A stretch of DNA of 64,000 bases from Phytopseudomonas flavescens (GCF_900100535.1 NZ_FNDG01000011.1:109715-173714), one strand, 5' to 3'. Shown: positions 42,709-53,450, counted from the stretch's first letter. The notes: generated by a model not told the origin, from the sequence alone. A program made the numbers and translations.

Positions 42709-43264
42709 GCTGGCCTCTTACGTTGGACTGCAGGAGCATCCTGCCGTCATTCAAGTACGCTTTCATTCCTTGGGCCGTGGTCACCCCGTTGGCCGCGTCG
42801 ATTCTAACGGCTTGCTGGGTCTGCGCATATTCCTTCTGTGGGAATACGGTCAGGCGGCTGGTAGTGAGTATGGTGGCGCGACCTTTTTCGTCCGTGCGCT
42901 CCACGCGCACCTGGTCGATCAGTTCGACTTCTTCGCTGTCTGGCCCGACTTCTCCGCGAGCGCTGCGCACCTTCCAGGGCAGTTCGGTGCCGCGGAACAG
43001 GTTCATGCGTGGTTCGGTGAGCAGTGTGACGTCGGTACTTTGCACGTGCTCGAGGCGCTCGCTGGTCATGTCGCTCTGCACCCTGCCGTCTGGCAGATAC
43101 TGCACGCTGCGGGCATTCACCGCGTAGAAGTCGATGGGGTTGTCCGGGCCGCTCTGCTGTGGGGCGCTGGAGAAGCTGTCCGGATTGATGTTCCAGTACC
43201 CGGCGGCTACCAGCAGAAGGGCGCCGAAGGTCAGCAGCACGGGAGTGATGAATTTGCGCAGCAT
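42695..43264 (-). CDS. lptC: LPS export protein LptC
   Basis: A 189-residue bitopic inner-membrane protein. One membrane helix at residues ~6-24 (FITPVLLTFGALLLVAAGYW) is followed by a periplasmic jellyroll with VNARSVQYLPDGRVQSDMTS and QVRVERTDEKGRATILTTSRLTVFP. It hands LPS from LptBFG to LptA. It lies 9 bp after kdsC and overlaps lptA. Confidence 0.93.
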   Translation of the reverse strand: MLRKFITPVLLTFGALLLVAAGYWNINPDSFSSAPQQSGPDNPIDFYAVNARSVQYLPDGRVQSDMTSERLEHVQSTDVTLLTEPRMNLFRGTELPWKVRSARGEVGPDSEEVELIDQVRVERTDEKGRATILTTSRLTVFPQKEYAQTQQAVRIDAANGVTTAQGMKAYLNDGRMLLQSNVRGQHEVR

Positions 43265-43273
43265 CGGCAGGCC

Positions 43274-43798
43274 CTAGAGGTAGACGGATTGGGCGGCTTG
43301 GAGAGTGCCCTGGCCGCGCATGATCAGTTCGCAGAATTCGCGGGCCGCACCCTCGCCGCCGCGCGCCTCGGTGACGCCATGAGCATGCTCGCGCACGAAA
43401 CCGTTGGCGCTGGCTACCGCCATGCCCAGGCCTACGCGACGAATCACCGGTAGATCCGGCAGATCATCGCCCAGGTAGGCGACCTGTTCGTAGCTCAGGC
43501 CAAGTTCGGCGAGCAGTTCGTCGAGGACGTCGAGCTTGTCTTCACGGCCCTGGTAGAGGTGCTGGATGCCCAGGTTCTGTGCGCGGCGCTCCACCACGGG
43601 AGTCTTGCGGCCGCTGATGATGGCAGTGCGCACGCCGGAGTTTATCAGCATCTTGATGCCCTGGCCGTCCAGGGTATTGAAGGTCTTGAACTCGCTGCCG
43701 TCGACCAGGAAATAGAGCTTGCCGTCGGTGAGTACGCCGTCGACATCGAAGATCGCCAGTTTGATTGCACGAGCGCGCTGCAGCAGGTCGCTCATCAC
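43274..43798 (-). CDS. kdsC: KDO 8-phosphate phosphatase
   Basis: A 174-residue HAD phosphatase without a cap domain that removes phosphate from KDO-8-P. The nucleophile and acid are Asp18 and Asp20 in AIFDVDGVLTDG. Motif II is in TAIISGRKT and motif III/IV in YLGDDLPDLPVI. The C-terminal tail is of the KdsC type. It overlaps kdsD by 4 bp. Confidence 0.96.
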   Translation of the reverse strand: MMSDLLQRARAIKLAIFDVDGVLTDGKLYFLVDGSEFKTFNTLDGQGIKMLINSGVRTAIISGRKTPVVERRAQNLGIQHLYQGREDKLDVLDELLAELGLSYEQVAYLGDDLPDLPVIRRVGLGMAVASANGFVREHAHGVTEARGGEGAAREFCELIMRGQGTLQAAQSVYL

Positions 43799-44769
43799 AT
43801 TACCCCCGCGCGCAGCAGGTCGCCAAGGTTGAAAGCACCTACCGGGTGGCCGCTGCTGTCGATCACCACCAGTGCGCTGATCTTGTTGTCTTCCATTATC
43901 TTCAGCGCCTCGGCTGCGAGCATATCGGCACGGGCGGTCTTGCCGTGCGGGGTCATGACCTCGTCGATGCGCGCATCACGCACATCGATGCCCTTGTCCA
44001 GGGCACGGCGCAGGTCGCCGTCGGTGAAGATCCCGGCCAGCCGGCCATCCTCTTCGAGTACGGCGGTCATGCCCAGGCCTTTCTGGGTCATTTCCAGCAG
44101 TGCGTCGCGCAGGCTGGTGCCGCGTTGAACCTGAGGCAGGCTGTCGCCCGCGTGCATGACGTTCTCGACCTTGAGCAGCAAACGGCGCCCGAGAGCTCCT
44201 CCCGGGTGGGAGAAGGCAAAGTCTTCGGCAGTGAAGCCGCGGGCCTCCAGCAGTGCGATGGCCAGGGCGTCGCCAAGTACCAGTGAGGCGGTGGTGGAGG
44301 AGGTCGGTGCCAGGTTGAGCGGGCAGGCTTCCTTGGCCACACGGGTGTCGAGGTTGACTTCAGCGGCCTTGGACAGCGGCGAATCGGGATTGCCGGTCAT
44401 GCTGATCAGGGTGATGCCGAGGCGCTTGATCAGCGGCAGCAGGGTGACGATCTCGGCCGTGGAGCCCGAGTTCGACAAAGCCAGCACCACATCGTCAGGG
44501 GTGATCATGCCCATGTCACCATGGCTGGCTTCGGCAGGGTGTACGAAGAACGCGGTAGTGCCCGTGCTGGCGAGGGTGGCGGCGATCTTGTTGCCGATAT
44601 GCCCGGATTTACCCATGCCGACCACGACCACGCGGCCCTTGCTGGCGAGAATCAGCTCGCACGCTTTGACGAAGTTGGCGTCAATACGAGGCAGCAGTTC
44701 CTGCACCGCTTCGATTTCGAGGCGGATGGTGCGTTGTGCGGAATCGATCAGGTCGCGGGTCTGGTTCAT
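43795..44769 (-). CDS. kdsD: Arabinose-5-phosphate isomerase
   Basis: A 324-residue enzyme converting ribulose-5-phosphate to arabinose-5-phosphate, the first step to KDO. The SIS domain (residues ~35-180) has GRVVVVGMGKSGHIGNKIAAT, HPAEASHGDMGMI and LSNSGSTAEIV. Two CBS domains fill the C-terminus (VENVMHAGDSLPQV, GIFTDGDLRRAL, GAFNLGDLLRAGVM). The ATG giving MNQTRDLIDSAQR is chosen; the frame is open further upstream without conserved sequence. It begins the minus-strand operon and is divergent from mlaF. Confidence 0.95.
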   Translation of the reverse strand: MNQTRDLIDSAQRTIRLEIEAVQELLPRIDANFVKACELILASKGRVVVVGMGKSGHIGNKIAATLASTGTTAFFVHPAEASHGDMGMITPDDVVLALSNSGSTAEIVTLLPLIKRLGITLISMTGNPDSPLSKAAEVNLDTRVAKEACPLNLAPTSSTTASLVLGDALAIALLEARGFTAEDFAFSHPGGALGRRLLLKVENVMHAGDSLPQVQRGTSLRDALLEMTQKGLGMTAVLEEDGRLAGIFTDGDLRRALDKGIDVRDARIDEVMTPHGKTARADMLAAEALKIMEDNKISALVVIDSSGHPVGAFNLGDLLRAGVM

Positions 44770-44895
44770 GCTCTGCTTGGGCTGCTGGATGAAAAAACAA
44801 GGATTATAGCTGTAAAGACTGCAGGACTCATCATTCATGGCGCAGCACTGCACCGACCAAGCTGTCACAAGCCTGAACGTGGGTGGCGCCTGGCG

Positions 44896-44924
44896 TTGGT
44901 CGGCCCTCGGGCAGATGCTATAGT
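44896..44924 (+). promoter_or_regulatory. Probable sigma-70 promoter of mlaFEDCB
   Basis: TTGGTC and TATAGT separated by 17 bp lie ~95 bp before the mlaF ATG in the kdsD-mlaF divergent gap. Confidence 0.6.
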
Positions 44925-45016
44925 CCGCTGCCATTTTTGGCCCGCATGGCTGATCGCCGTGCCCTTATTCCGATGCTGGGCGTCTGATTAGGAAGGCAGT
45001 ACGCAATGGAGTTCCG

Positions 45017-45826
45017 ATGAGCGCCGAAAATCAGTACGCGGTCGAGTTGAAGAGCGTCAGTTTTCAACGCGGCGAGCGGCATATCTTCAAGAACGTCGAC
45101 ATATGTATCCCGCGCGGTAAGGTCACTGGAATCATGGGACCTTCCGGCTGTGGCAAGACCACGCTCTTACGGTTGATCGCCGCCGAGTTGCGTCCGAGCG
45201 CTGGCGAGATACACGTCAACGGTCTGAATCTGCCCGACCTGTCGCGTAGCGAGCTGTTCGACATGCGCAAGCAGATGGGCGTGCTGTTCCAGAGTGGCGC
45301 ACTGTTCACCGACCTCGACGTGTTCGAGAACGTGGCGTTCCCGTTGCGTGTGCACACCCAGCTGCCCGAAGAAATGATTCGTGACATTGTCCTGATGAAG
45401 TTGCAGGCAGTGGGCTTGCGCGGTGCCATCGAATTGATGCCCGACGAATTGTCGGGCGGGATGAAGCGCCGTGTCGCGCTGGCTCGGGCAATCGCCCTGG
45501 ATCCGCAGATTCTCATGTACGACGAGCCGTTCGTTGGCCAGGACCCTATCGCCATGGGCGTGCTGGTACGGCTGATCCGCCTGCTCAACGATGCCCTCGG
45601 CATCACCAGTATCGTGGTGTCCCACGATCTGGCGGAGACGGCGAGCATCGCCGACTACATCTATGTGGTGGGGGACAGCCAGGTGCTGGGGCAGGGAACG
45701 CCTGCCGAGCTGCGCGACTCCGAGAATCCGCGAGTGCGTCAGTTCATGCAGGGGACGCCGGATGGGCCGGTACCTTTTCATTACCAGGCACCGAGCTACC
45801 ACGACGATCTACTGGGGGGGCGCTGA
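45017..45826 (+). CDS. mlaF: Phospholipid ABC transporter ATPase MlaF
   Basis: The ATPase of the Mla system, which keeps phospholipids out of the outer leaflet of the outer membrane. Walker A GPSGCGKT is at residues 41-48, signature LSGGMKRR at 145-152 and Walker B LMYDEP at 166-171. The Met in the signature is characteristic of the MlaF/MCE ATPases. The C-terminal tail extends past the core ([15 protein letters not shown]), as expected for contacts with the neighbour subunit. It overlaps mlaE by 1 bp. Confidence 0.96.
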   Translation: MSAENQYAVELKSVSFQRGERHIFKNVDICIPRGKVTGIMGPSGCGKTTLLRLIAAELRPSAGEIHVNGLNLPDLSRSELFDMRKQMGVLFQSGALFTDLDVFENVAFPLRVHTQLPEEMIRDIVLMKLQAVGLRGAIELMPDELSGGMKRRVALARAIALDPQILMYDEPFVGQDPIAMGVLVRLIRLLNDALGITSIVVSHDLAETASIADYIYVVGDSQVLGQGTPAELRDSENPRVRQFMQGTPDGPVPFHYQAPSYHDDLLGGR

Positions 45827-46623
45827 TGCGCAGGACATCTTCACTCGAGCGCGTGCGCCTGTTCGGTCGTGCGGGCATCGACGTGGTCGCCACTTTGGGG
45901 CGTTCGACGGTCTTTCTGCTGCGTGCGCTGTTCGGCAGGGGCACGTCGGGGCACTCGCTGCAGTTGCTGATCAAACAGTTGTATTCGGTGGGCGTGCTGT
46001 CGTTGGCGATCATCGTGGTTTCCGGCCTGTTCATCGGCATGGTGCTCTCGCTGCAGGGCTTCAGCATTCTCGCCAAGTACGGCTCCGAGCAGGCGGTCGG
46101 GCAGATGGTCGCCCTGACCTTGCTGCGCGAGCTGGGGCCGGTAGTCACTGCGCTGCTGTTCGCCGGACGCGCCGGGTCCGCGTTGACGGCCGAGATCGGC
46201 AACATGAAATCCACCGAGCAACTGTCGAGCCTGGCGATGATCGGCGTCGACCCCCTCAAGCACATCGTCGCCCCGCGTCTGTGGGCCGGCTTCATCTCCA
46301 TGCCGCTGCTGACCATGATCTTCAGCGTGGTCGGTATCTGGGGCGGGGCGATGGTCGCCGTCGACTGGCTGGGCGTTTACGAAGGCTCGTTCTGGGCCAA
46401 CATGCAAAACAGTGTTTCGTTCCGCGAAGACGTGCTCAACGGGATAATCAAAAGCCTGGTGTTCGCCTTCGTCGTTACCTGGATCGCCGTGTTCCAGGGT
46501 TACGACTGCGAGCCCACCTCGGAAGGTATCAGCCGCGCAACCACCCGGACGGTGGTATACGCCTCGCTGGCCGTACTGGGGCTGGATTTCATTCTGACCG
46601 CTTTGATGTTTGGAGATTTCTGA
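45826..46623 (+). CDS. mlaE: Phospholipid ABC transporter permease MlaE
   Basis: A 265-residue permease with an amphipathic N-terminal interface helix and five hydrophobic segments. Conserved blocks are [46 protein letters not shown] (split by conserved glycines and Arg) and the [22 protein letters not shown] coupling helix. Start and stop codons interlock with mlaF and mlaD by one base, so the operon is tightly coupled. Confidence 0.96.
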   Translation: MRRTSSLERVRLFGRAGIDVVATLGRSTVFLLRALFGRGTSGHSLQLLIKQLYSVGVLSLAIIVVSGLFIGMVLSLQGFSILAKYGSEQAVGQMVALTLLRELGPVVTALLFAGRAGSALTAEIGNMKSTEQLSSLAMIGVDPLKHIVAPRLWAGFISMPLLTMIFSVVGIWGGAMVAVDWLGVYEGSFWANMQNSVSFREDVLNGIIKSLVFAFVVTWIAVFQGYDCEPTSEGISRATTRTVVYASLAVLGLDFILTALMFGDF

Positions 46624-47096
46624 TGCAAAACCGCACGATGGAAATCGGCGTCGGCCTGTTCCTCCTGGCCGGCTTGCTGGCCCTGCTGCTGCTGGCCCTG
46701 CGTGTCAGCGGCCTGGCCCCGGGGAACGCCGTCGACACCTACAAGGTCTACGCGCACTTCGACAATATCGCCGGCCTCACCATGCGTGCCAAGGTCACCA
46801 TGGCGGGGGTGAGCATCGGCCGGGTGACGGCGATCGATCTGGATCGCGACAGCTACACCGGGCGCGTAACGATGGAACTAGACGGCAGTGTCGACAATCT
46901 TCCGGTGGACTCCACCGCGTCGATCCTGACCGCAGGGCTGCTCGGTGAAAAGTACGTGGGCATCAGCGTCGGTGGCGATGAGGAGTTGCTGGCCGATGGT
47001 GGCACCATCCATGACACCCAGTCTTCCCTGGTGCTTGAAGACCTGATCGGCAAATTCCTGCTCAATTCGGTCAACAAGGATCAGAACAGCCAATGA
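46623..47096 (+). CDS. mlaD: MCE-domain phospholipid transport protein MlaD
   Basis: A 157-residue protein with an N-terminal membrane helix (GVGLFLLAGLLALLLLALRVSG) and one MCE domain (YKVYAHFDNIAGLTMRAKVTMAGVSIGRV, ASILTAGLLGEKYVGISVGG). It assembles as a hexameric ring on the periplasmic side of MlaFE. The ATG overlaps the mlaE stop codon. The C-terminus (LEDLIGKFLLNSVNKDQN) is the helix lining the pore. Its end overlaps the first possible mlaC start by 4 bp. Confidence 0.95.
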   Translation: MQNRTMEIGVGLFLLAGLLALLLLALRVSGLAPGNAVDTYKVYAHFDNIAGLTMRAKVTMAGVSIGRVTAIDLDRDSYTGRVTMELDGSVDNLPVDSTASILTAGLLGEKYVGISVGGDEELLADGGTIHDTQSSLVLEDLIGKFLLNSVNKDQNSQ

Positions 47097-47740
47097 GGTA
47101 CCCGATGATGATCAAGACCGTGCGCAACAGCCTTGTCGCCCTGCTGGCCGCTCTGCCATTGCTGGCGACTGCCGCGCCCGCGGCCCATGAAGTGGTGAAG
47201 CAGACCACCGATACCCTGCTGGCCGATCTGAAGGCCAACAAGGAGCAGTACCGCAGCAATCCTGACGCGTTCTACAACTCGCTCAACGAGATTCTGGGGC
47301 CGGTGGTCGATGTCGATGGCGTTGCCCGTAGCGTCATGACGGTGCGTTACTCACGTGAAGCCACGCCCGAGCAGATGACCCGTTTCCAGGAAAACTTCAA
47401 GCGCAGCCTGATGCAGTTCTATGGCAATGCGCTGCTCGAGTACAACAACCAGGACATCCGTGTGCTGCCGGCTTCCGGCAAGCAGGATCCGCAGCGTACC
47501 TCGGTCAACATGGAGATTCGCGATGGCAAGGGCACGGTCTATCCGCTGTCCTACACCATGGTCGCCATGGACGGAACCTGGAAGCTGCGTAACGTGGTGA
47601 TCAACGGCATCAACGTCGGCAAGCTGTTCCGCGACCAGTTCGCCCAGTCGATGCAGAACAACCGCAACGATCTGGACAAGGTCATCGACAGCTGGGCCGA
47701 TACCGTGGCCAGGGCGCGTCAGGCCCGGGGCGCGTCGTGA
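47093..47740 (+). CDS. mlaC: Periplasmic phospholipid-binding protein MlaC
   Basis: A soluble lipid shuttle between the MlaA-porin complex and MlaFEDB. A signal peptide (MIKTVRNSLVALLAALPLLATAA) is cleaved near AAPAAH. The mature protein has MlaC landmarks: KQTTDTLLADLKANKEQY, FYNSLNEILGPVVDVDGVARSVM and YPLSYTMVAMDGTWKLRNVVINGINVG in short blocks. Two starts are possible: the ATG overlapping mlaD, or the ATG at 47105, which gives the cleaner signal peptide. It overlaps mlaB by 4 bp. Confidence 0.94.
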   Translation: MRYPMMIKTVRNSLVALLAALPLLATAAPAAHEVVKQTTDTLLADLKANKEQYRSNPDAFYNSLNEILGPVVDVDGVARSVMTVRYSREATPEQMTRFQENFKRSLMQFYGNALLEYNNQDIRVLPASGKQDPQRTSVNMEIRDGKGTVYPLSYTMVAMDGTWKLRNVVINGINVGKLFRDQFAQSMQNNRNDLDKVIDSWADTVARARQARGAS

Positions 47741-48045
47741 GTTCGGCGGCTATCGTCGAGCAGGCGCCAGGTGTGCTGGTGCTCTCCGGCGTCCTCGATT
47801 ATCGGAGTGGTCCGGCCTTGCGAGAGCAGGGGGCTGACCTGATCAAGGCCAGCCAGGCGAACGCCTGCGTGATCGACTGCTCGGCGGTTGAAAAATCCAG
47901 CAGTGTCGGGCTTTCTCTGCTGCTTTGTTACACCCGCGATGCCCGGGCTGCCGGCAAGGCGCTGAGCATTCGCGGATTACCCAGGGACATGGCCGGGATC
48001 GCCAAGGTGTGCGAACTTCAGCACGTGCTGCCGCTGCAGGCCTGA
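47737..48045 (+). CDS. mlaB: STAS-domain protein MlaB
   Basis: A 102-residue cytoplasmic STAS protein that binds MlaF and stabilises the transporter. The fold is recognised in VLVLSGVLDYRSGPALREQG, the NTP-binding-like loop VIDCSAVEKSSSVGLSLLLC and the final RGLPRDMAGIAKVCELQHVL. The start is GTG overlapping the mlaC stop codon. It is the last gene of mlaFEDCB, followed by a 312-bp gap with a long inverted repeat. Confidence 0.92.
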   Translation: MSSAAIVEQAPGVLVLSGVLDYRSGPALREQGADLIKASQANACVIDCSAVEKSSSVGLSLLLCYTRDARAAGKALSIRGLPRDMAGIAKVCELQHVLPLQA

Positions 48046-48357
48046 TGCCTCCTGCGCGTTCTGCGAGGGGGGCATTGACCTTGCCGCCTCGCAGTTCCAC
48101 CGTGGCGGTTTGTGTTGGGAGCTCTTGTGACTCACCCGTTTCGGCGAGCCGTCGCGAGCGACGTCAAAAAATGCTGCCGGTGATTTTTTGGTATGATGCC
48201 CGCCCCGTGTCTACAGGCCCGTGCCGAGTGCCGCTGGCGGCTCGTGCAGCAGCATCGCTGCCTGGCTTGGCCACCCCGTCATTTCTGGCCCAGACGTTGT
48301 ATACAGATGTCGCCATGCGACGTTAACGCTTATTGAATACGTTGATCGAGGTTGAGC
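48046..48357. other. mlaB-ibaG intergenic region
   Basis: The 312 bp hold an inverted repeat CTGCGAGG / CCTCGCAG (48061-48068 and 48087-48094), probably ending mlaFEDCB, and the ibaG-murA promoter region. TATGAT at 48192-48197 is a good -10 but lacks a clear -35. No ORF is supported. Confidence 0.55.
48192..48197 (+). promoter_or_regulatory. Candidate -10 of the ibaG-murA-hisG operon
   Basis: TATGAT in the context GGTATGATGCCCGCCCC, ~160 bp before ibaG. The -35 is weak, so the call rests on the -10 and position. Confidence 0.4.
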
Positions 48358-48597
48358 ATGCAGGCCCTTGAGGTAAAAAGTTTCTTGCAGACCAAGCTGC
48401 CGGACGTCCAGGTAGAGGTCGACGGCGAAGGCTGCAACTTCCAACTCAATCTGATCAGCGACGAACTGGCCGGCCTCAGCCCGGTCAAGCGTCAGCAGCA
48501 AATCTACGCTCACCTCAATCCCTGGATCGCCGATGGCAGCATCCACGCCGTGAGCATGAAATTCTTCAGCCGTGCCGATTGGGCCGCGCGCTCCTGA
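48358..48597 (+). CDS. ibaG: BolA-family protein IbaG
   Basis: A 79-residue BolA-like protein, whose relatives work with monothiol glutaredoxins in iron-sulfur trafficking and in acid response. It has the class II KH-like fold with EVKSFLQTKLPDVQVEVDGEGCNFQLNL in two parts and a VKRQQQIYAHLNPWIADG helix. The ATG is preceded by GAGG at 7 bases; an in-frame TTG two codons upstream is less likely. It lies 15 bp before murA, a conserved pair in gammaproteobacteria. Confidence 0.92.
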   Translation: MQALEVKSFLQTKLPDVQVEVDGEGCNFQLNLISDELAGLSPVKRQQQIYAHLNPWIADGSIHAVSMKFFSRADWAARS

Positions 48598-49878
<1,281 letters not shown>

Positions 49879-49882
49879 CCAC

Positions 49883-50518
49883 ATGTTGACCATTGCCCTG
49901 TCGAAAGGCCGTATTCTCGATGACACCCTGCCGTTGCTCGCGGCGGCAGGCATCGTGCCGACCGAGAATCCGGACAAGAGCCGCAAGCTGATCATCCCGA
50001 CCACCCAGGACGACGTACGTTTGCTGATCGTACGTGCCACTGACGTGCCGACCTACGTCGAGCATGGTGCTGCCGACCTCGGTGTCGCTGGCAAGGACGT
50101 GTTGCTCGAGTACGGCGGTCAGGGGCTCTACGAGCCACTGGACCTGCGTATCGCCCGTTGCAAGCTGATGACCGCCGGTGCTGTGGGTGCGGCCGAGCCC
50201 AAGGGCCGCCTGCGTGTGGCCACCAAGTTCGTCAATGTCGCCAAGCGTTACTATGCCGAGCAGGGCCGACAGGTCGATATCATCAAGCTGTACGGCTCCA
50301 TGGAGCTGGCCCCGCTGGTGGGATTGGCCGACAAGATCATCGACGTGGTCGATACCGGCAACACCCTGCGTGCCAACGGCCTGGAAGCCCAGGAACTGAT
50401 CGCCCATATCAGCTCGCGCCTGATCGTCAACAAGGCATCGATGAAGATGCAGCATGGCCGCATCCAGGCCCTGATCGACACGCTGCGTGAAGCGGTCGAG
50501 ACGCATCATCCGCATTGA
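49883..50518 (+). CDS. hisG: ATP phosphoribosyltransferase, short form
   Basis: First enzyme of histidine synthesis, joining ATP and PRPP. At 211 residues it is the short HisG-S type, without the C-terminal ACT-like regulatory domain; such enzymes need HisZ, which is not in this window. Signature blocks are [18 protein letters not shown] and the PRPP loop [12 protein letters not shown] near residue 152. The ATG giving [10 protein letters not shown] is chosen; upstream in-frame sequence overlaps murA. hisD is separated from it by a 445-bp repeat region. Confidence 0.97.
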   Translation: MLTIALSKGRILDDTLPLLAAAGIVPTENPDKSRKLIIPTTQDDVRLLIVRATDVPTYVEHGAADLGVAGKDVLLEYGGQGLYEPLDLRIARCKLMTAGAVGAAEPKGRLRVATKFVNVAKRYYAEQGRQVDIIKLYGSMELAPLVGLADKIIDVVDTGNTLRANGLEAQELIAHISSRLIVNKASMKMQHGRIQALIDTLREAVETHHPH

Positions 50519-50544
50519 TCCTCTCCCGCACGGCCTTGCAGGCC

Positions 50545-50702
50545 GTTGAAAAACGTAGACGAGGCAGTCAGCGCAAGGCCAATGATGGCCCCGCAAAAAC
50601 AGACGAAAAAGCGGAGTGTACGAGTAGTACATGAGCATTTTGATCGGACTCGTGACCGAGTCTGTTTTTAACGCCGCGATGGCAACGCAGATCGTTTTTC
50701 AG
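50545..50702 (+). repeat. Structured intergenic repeat, copy 1
   Basis: A ~150-bp element whose core has outer arms AAAAACAGAC (50595-50604) and GTCTGTTTTT (50660-50669) and an inner hairpin TGTAC-GAGTA-GTACA (50617-50631). A second, related copy lies ~250 bp downstream in the opposite orientation. Between the copies the paired positions change together, so the fold itself seems conserved. T-runs after the arms suggest it could stop transcription. Confidence 0.85.
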
Positions 50703-50790
50703 CAGCCTGCCTGGGCTGCGCAGCGCCTATCCGTGCTATAGCCAAATTCTCAGGTGCCCGCACGGTGGGCTTGTTACGCTAGCGGCGCCT

Positions 50791-50937
50791 GAGAGCCTGT
50801 TCAACGTCTGCTGCGCTTCGGCCCTGCGGCGTTAAAAACAGGCTCGGAATGCTCATTTACTGCAGTAAACTCCGCTTTCTCGCCTGTTTTTGCCTTGCAT
50901 TGCTCTGGCTCGCGAGACCTAGAACAGGCTCTGAGAA
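50791..50937 (-). repeat. Structured intergenic repeat, copy 2 (inverted)
   Basis: The opposite-strand copy has outer arms AAAAACAGGC (50834-50843) and GCCTGTTTTT (50882-50891) and a central TTTAC-TGCA-GTAAA hairpin (50856-50869). It shares the flanks GCGGAGT, ATGAGCATT and TAACGCCGC with copy 1. Together the two fill the hisG-hisD gap. The final bases abut the hisD leader, 26 bp before its ATG. Confidence 0.85.
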
Positions 50938-50963
50938 CACGCCATCCAGATGAGGCTTTCGCT

Positions 50964-52274
50964 ATGACCGCTCCAGTTGCCATTCGCCGACTCAACGCTG
51001 CCGACCCGGATTTCGCTCATCATCTGGATCATTTGCTGAGCTGGGAAAGCGTCTCGGATGACGGCGTCAATCAGCGCGTGCTGGATATCATCAAGGCCGT
51101 GCGTGAGCGTGGCGATGCTGCGCTGGTCGAGTTCACTCAGCGCTTCGATGCCCTTGAAGTCGCCTCCATGGCCGACCTGATTCTGCCGCGCGAGCGTCTG
51201 GAACTGGCGCTGACGCGCATTACCGCCGGGCAGCGCCAGGCGTTGGAAATCGCCGCCGAGCGGGTACGCAGCTACCACGAAAAGCAGAAACAGGATTCCT
51301 GGACTTACACCGAAGCGGACGGCACGGTGCTGGGCCAGAAGGTCACGCCGTTGGATCGTGCAGGGCTGTACGTGCCGGGCGGCAAGGCGTCCTACCCGTC
51401 GTCGGTACTGATGAATGCCATTCCGGCCAAGGTCGCCGGGGTGCCGGAGGTGGTGATGGTGGTGCCCACGCCCCGTGGCGAGATCAACGAGATCGTCCTG
51501 GCGGCCGCGGCGATTGCCGGGGTCGACCGTGTCTTCACAATCGGGGGGGCACAGGCTGTCGCAGCGCTGGCCTACGGCACCGAGAGCGTGCCGCCGGTGG
51601 ACAAGATCGTCGGGCCCGGCAACATCTATGTGGCGACTGCCAAGCGCCATGTGTTCGGCAAGGTCGGTATCGACATGATCGCCGGGCCATCGGAAATCCT
51701 CGTCGTATGCGACGGCCAGACCGACCCGGACTGGATCGCCATGGACCTGTTCTCCCAGGCCGAGCACGACGAAGACGCGCAGTCGATTCTGGTCAGCCCG
51801 GATGCGGCGTTCCTCGACAAGGTTGCCGAGAGCATCGCTCGTCTGCTGCCGAGCCTGGAGCGCGAAGCGATTGCCCGTACTTCCATCGAGGGCCGTGGCG
51901 CGCTGATTCAGGTCGCGGACATGGCCCAGGCCATCGAAGTGGCCAACCGTATCGCGCCCGAGCACCTGGAACTCTCGGTCGAGAACCCGGAGCAGTATCT
52001 GCCGCAAATTCGCCATGCCGGCGCCATCTTCATGGGCCGTTACACCGCCGAAGCACTGGGCGATTACTGTGCGGGGCCGAACCACGTATTGCCTACATCG
52101 GGCACTGCGCGTTTCTCTTCGCCGCTGGGGGTCTATGACTTCCAGAAGCGTTCGTCGATCATCCATTGTTCGGCCGAAGGTGCGTCCGAGCTCGGCAAGG
52201 TGGCCTCGGTGCTGGCCCGTGGCGAGTCGCTGACCGCTCATGCCCGGAGTGCCGAGTACCGCATCAAAAAGTGA
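50964..52274 (+). CDS. hisD: Histidinol dehydrogenase
   Basis: A 436-residue zinc enzyme oxidising histidinol to histidine in two NAD-dependent steps. Conserved blocks are [62 protein letters not shown] (Gln/His zinc ligands) and [17 protein letters not shown] carrying the catalytic Glu-His. The ATG giving [10 protein letters not shown] is chosen; the frame is open upstream into the repeat. hisC follows after 74 bp. Confidence 0.97.
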   Translation: MTAPVAIRRLNAADPDFAHHLDHLLSWESVSDDGVNQRVLDIIKAVRERGDAALVEFTQRFDALEVASMADLILPRERLELALTRITAGQRQALEIAAERVRSYHEKQKQDSWTYTEADGTVLGQKVTPLDRAGLYVPGGKASYPSSVLMNAIPAKVAGVPEVVMVVPTPRGEINEIVLAAAAIAGVDRVFTIGGAQAVAALAYGTESVPPVDKIVGPGNIYVATAKRHVFGKVGIDMIAGPSEILVVCDGQTDPDWIAMDLFSQAEHDEDAQSILVSPDAAFLDKVAESIARLLPSLEREAIARTSIEGRGALIQVADMAQAIEVANRIAPEHLELSVENPEQYLPQIRHAGAIFMGRYTAEALGDYCAGPNHVLPTSGTARFSSPLGVYDFQKRSSIIHCSAEGASELGKVASVLARGESLTAHARSAEYRIKK

Positions 52275-52287
52275 TAGCTGATCGTAG

Positions 52288-52313
52288 GGTGGACGACGCT
52301 TTTCTCGTCCACC
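52288..52313. repeat. Hairpin-forming repeat between hisD and hisC
   Basis: GGTGGACGA, an 8-base loop and TCGTCCACC make a 9-bp stem, preceded by GTAG. The GTAGGGTGGAC motif recalls a common pseudomonad intergenic repeat, but no other copy is seen in this window. With no T-run it is more likely an mRNA-stabilising or repeat-family hairpin than a terminator. Confidence 0.65.
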
Positions 52314-52348
52314 GTTTCCTCTGAACAATTTCTAGGAGAGAAGGGCAG

Positions 52349-53401
52349 ATGAGCAGATTCTGGAGCCCCTTCGTCAAAGACCTGGTGCCATACGTACCGG
52401 GTGAGCAGCCCAAACTGAGCAAGCTGGTCAAGCTCAACACCAATGAAAACCCCTACGGCCCGTCGCCCAGGGCCATCGCCGCCATGCAGGCGGAACTCAA
52501 TGACGACTTGCGCCTGTATCCCGACCCCAATGGCGATCGCCTGAAGCAGGCAGTCGCCGGGTTCTACGGCGTAAAGGCCGCCCAGGTATTCGTCGGCAAC
52601 GGTTCTGACGAAGTGCTGGCCCATGCCTTCCACGGCCTGTTCCAGCACGGCAAGCCGTTGTTGTTCCCCGATATCAGCTACAGCTTCTACCCGGTCTACT
52701 GCGGCCTGTATGGCATTCAGGCCGAGCCGCTGGCGCTGGACGAGCAGTTCCAGATCCGTGTCGAGGACTATGCGCGGCCCAACGGCGGCATCATTTTCCC
52801 CAACCCCAACGCCCCCACTGGCTGCCTGCTGGCCCTGGAGGCCATCGAGCGGTTGCTGCAAGCCAACCCGGATACCGTGGTGCTGGTGGATGAAGCCTAT
52901 ATCGACTTCGGTGGCGTCTCGGCCATCGGTCTGGTCGACCAGTACCCGAACCTACTGGTCACCCAGACCCTGTCCAAATCCCGATCCCTGGCGGGCCTGC
53001 GGGTGGGGCTGGCAGTCGGGCACGTGGACCTGATCGAGGCGCTGGAGCGGATCAAGAACAGCTTCAATTCCTACCCACTGGACCGCATTGCCATCGCCGG
53101 TGCGGCGGCGGCATTCGAGGACCGGGCCTACTTCGAACAGACTTGCACCGCGGTGATCGACAGCCGCGAAAAGGTCACCGTTGGTTTGCAGGCGCTGGGA
53201 TTCGAGGTACTGCCTTCGGCTGCCAACTTCATCTTCGCCCGCCATCCGCAGCGTGATGCTGCCGGTATCGCGGCAGCACTGCGTGAGCAGGGCGTGATCG
53301 TGCGCCACTTCAAGCAGGCGCGCATCGCCCAGTTCCTGCGCATCAGCATCGGCTCGCCCGAACAGAACCAGGCGCTGCTGGAGGCCCTGGCGGCGCTCTG
53401 A
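52349..53401 (+). CDS. hisC: Histidinol-phosphate aminotransferase
   Basis: A 350-residue PLP enzyme of aminotransferase fold type I that makes histidinol phosphate. The Schiff-base lysine is Lys210 in [16 protein letters not shown]. Other landmarks are [12 protein letters not shown] (31-40), [24 protein letters not shown] and the arginine in [19 protein letters not shown] lies 7-8 bases before the ATG. It ends at a strong terminator. Confidence 0.97.
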   Translation: MSRFWSPFVKDLVPYVPGEQPKLSKLVKLNTNENPYGPSPRAIAAMQAELNDDLRLYPDPNGDRLKQAVAGFYGVKAAQVFVGNGSDEVLAHAFHGLFQHGKPLLFPDISYSFYPVYCGLYGIQAEPLALDEQFQIRVEDYARPNGGIIFPNPNAPTGCLLALEAIERLLQANPDTVVLVDEAYIDFGGVSAIGLVDQYPNLLVTQTLSKSRSLAGLRVGLAVGHVDLIEALERIKNSFNSYPLDRIAIAGAAAAFEDRAYFEQTCTAVIDSREKVTVGLQALGFEVLPSAANFIFARHPQRDAAGIAAALREQGVIVRHFKQARIAQFLRISIGSPEQNQALLEALAAL

Positions 53402-53418
53402 CGTTTGCGGGGGGTATG

Positions 53419-53450
53419 AAAAAGCCAGGGCAGATGCCCTGGCTTTTTCG
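53419..53450 (+). terminator. Rho-independent terminator of hisC
   Basis: AAAAAGCCAGGGC and GCCCTGGCTTTTT form a 13-bp stem with a 4-base loop and a T-tract, 18 bp after the hisC stop codon. The A/T symmetry would let it work in both directions. Confidence 0.9.
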
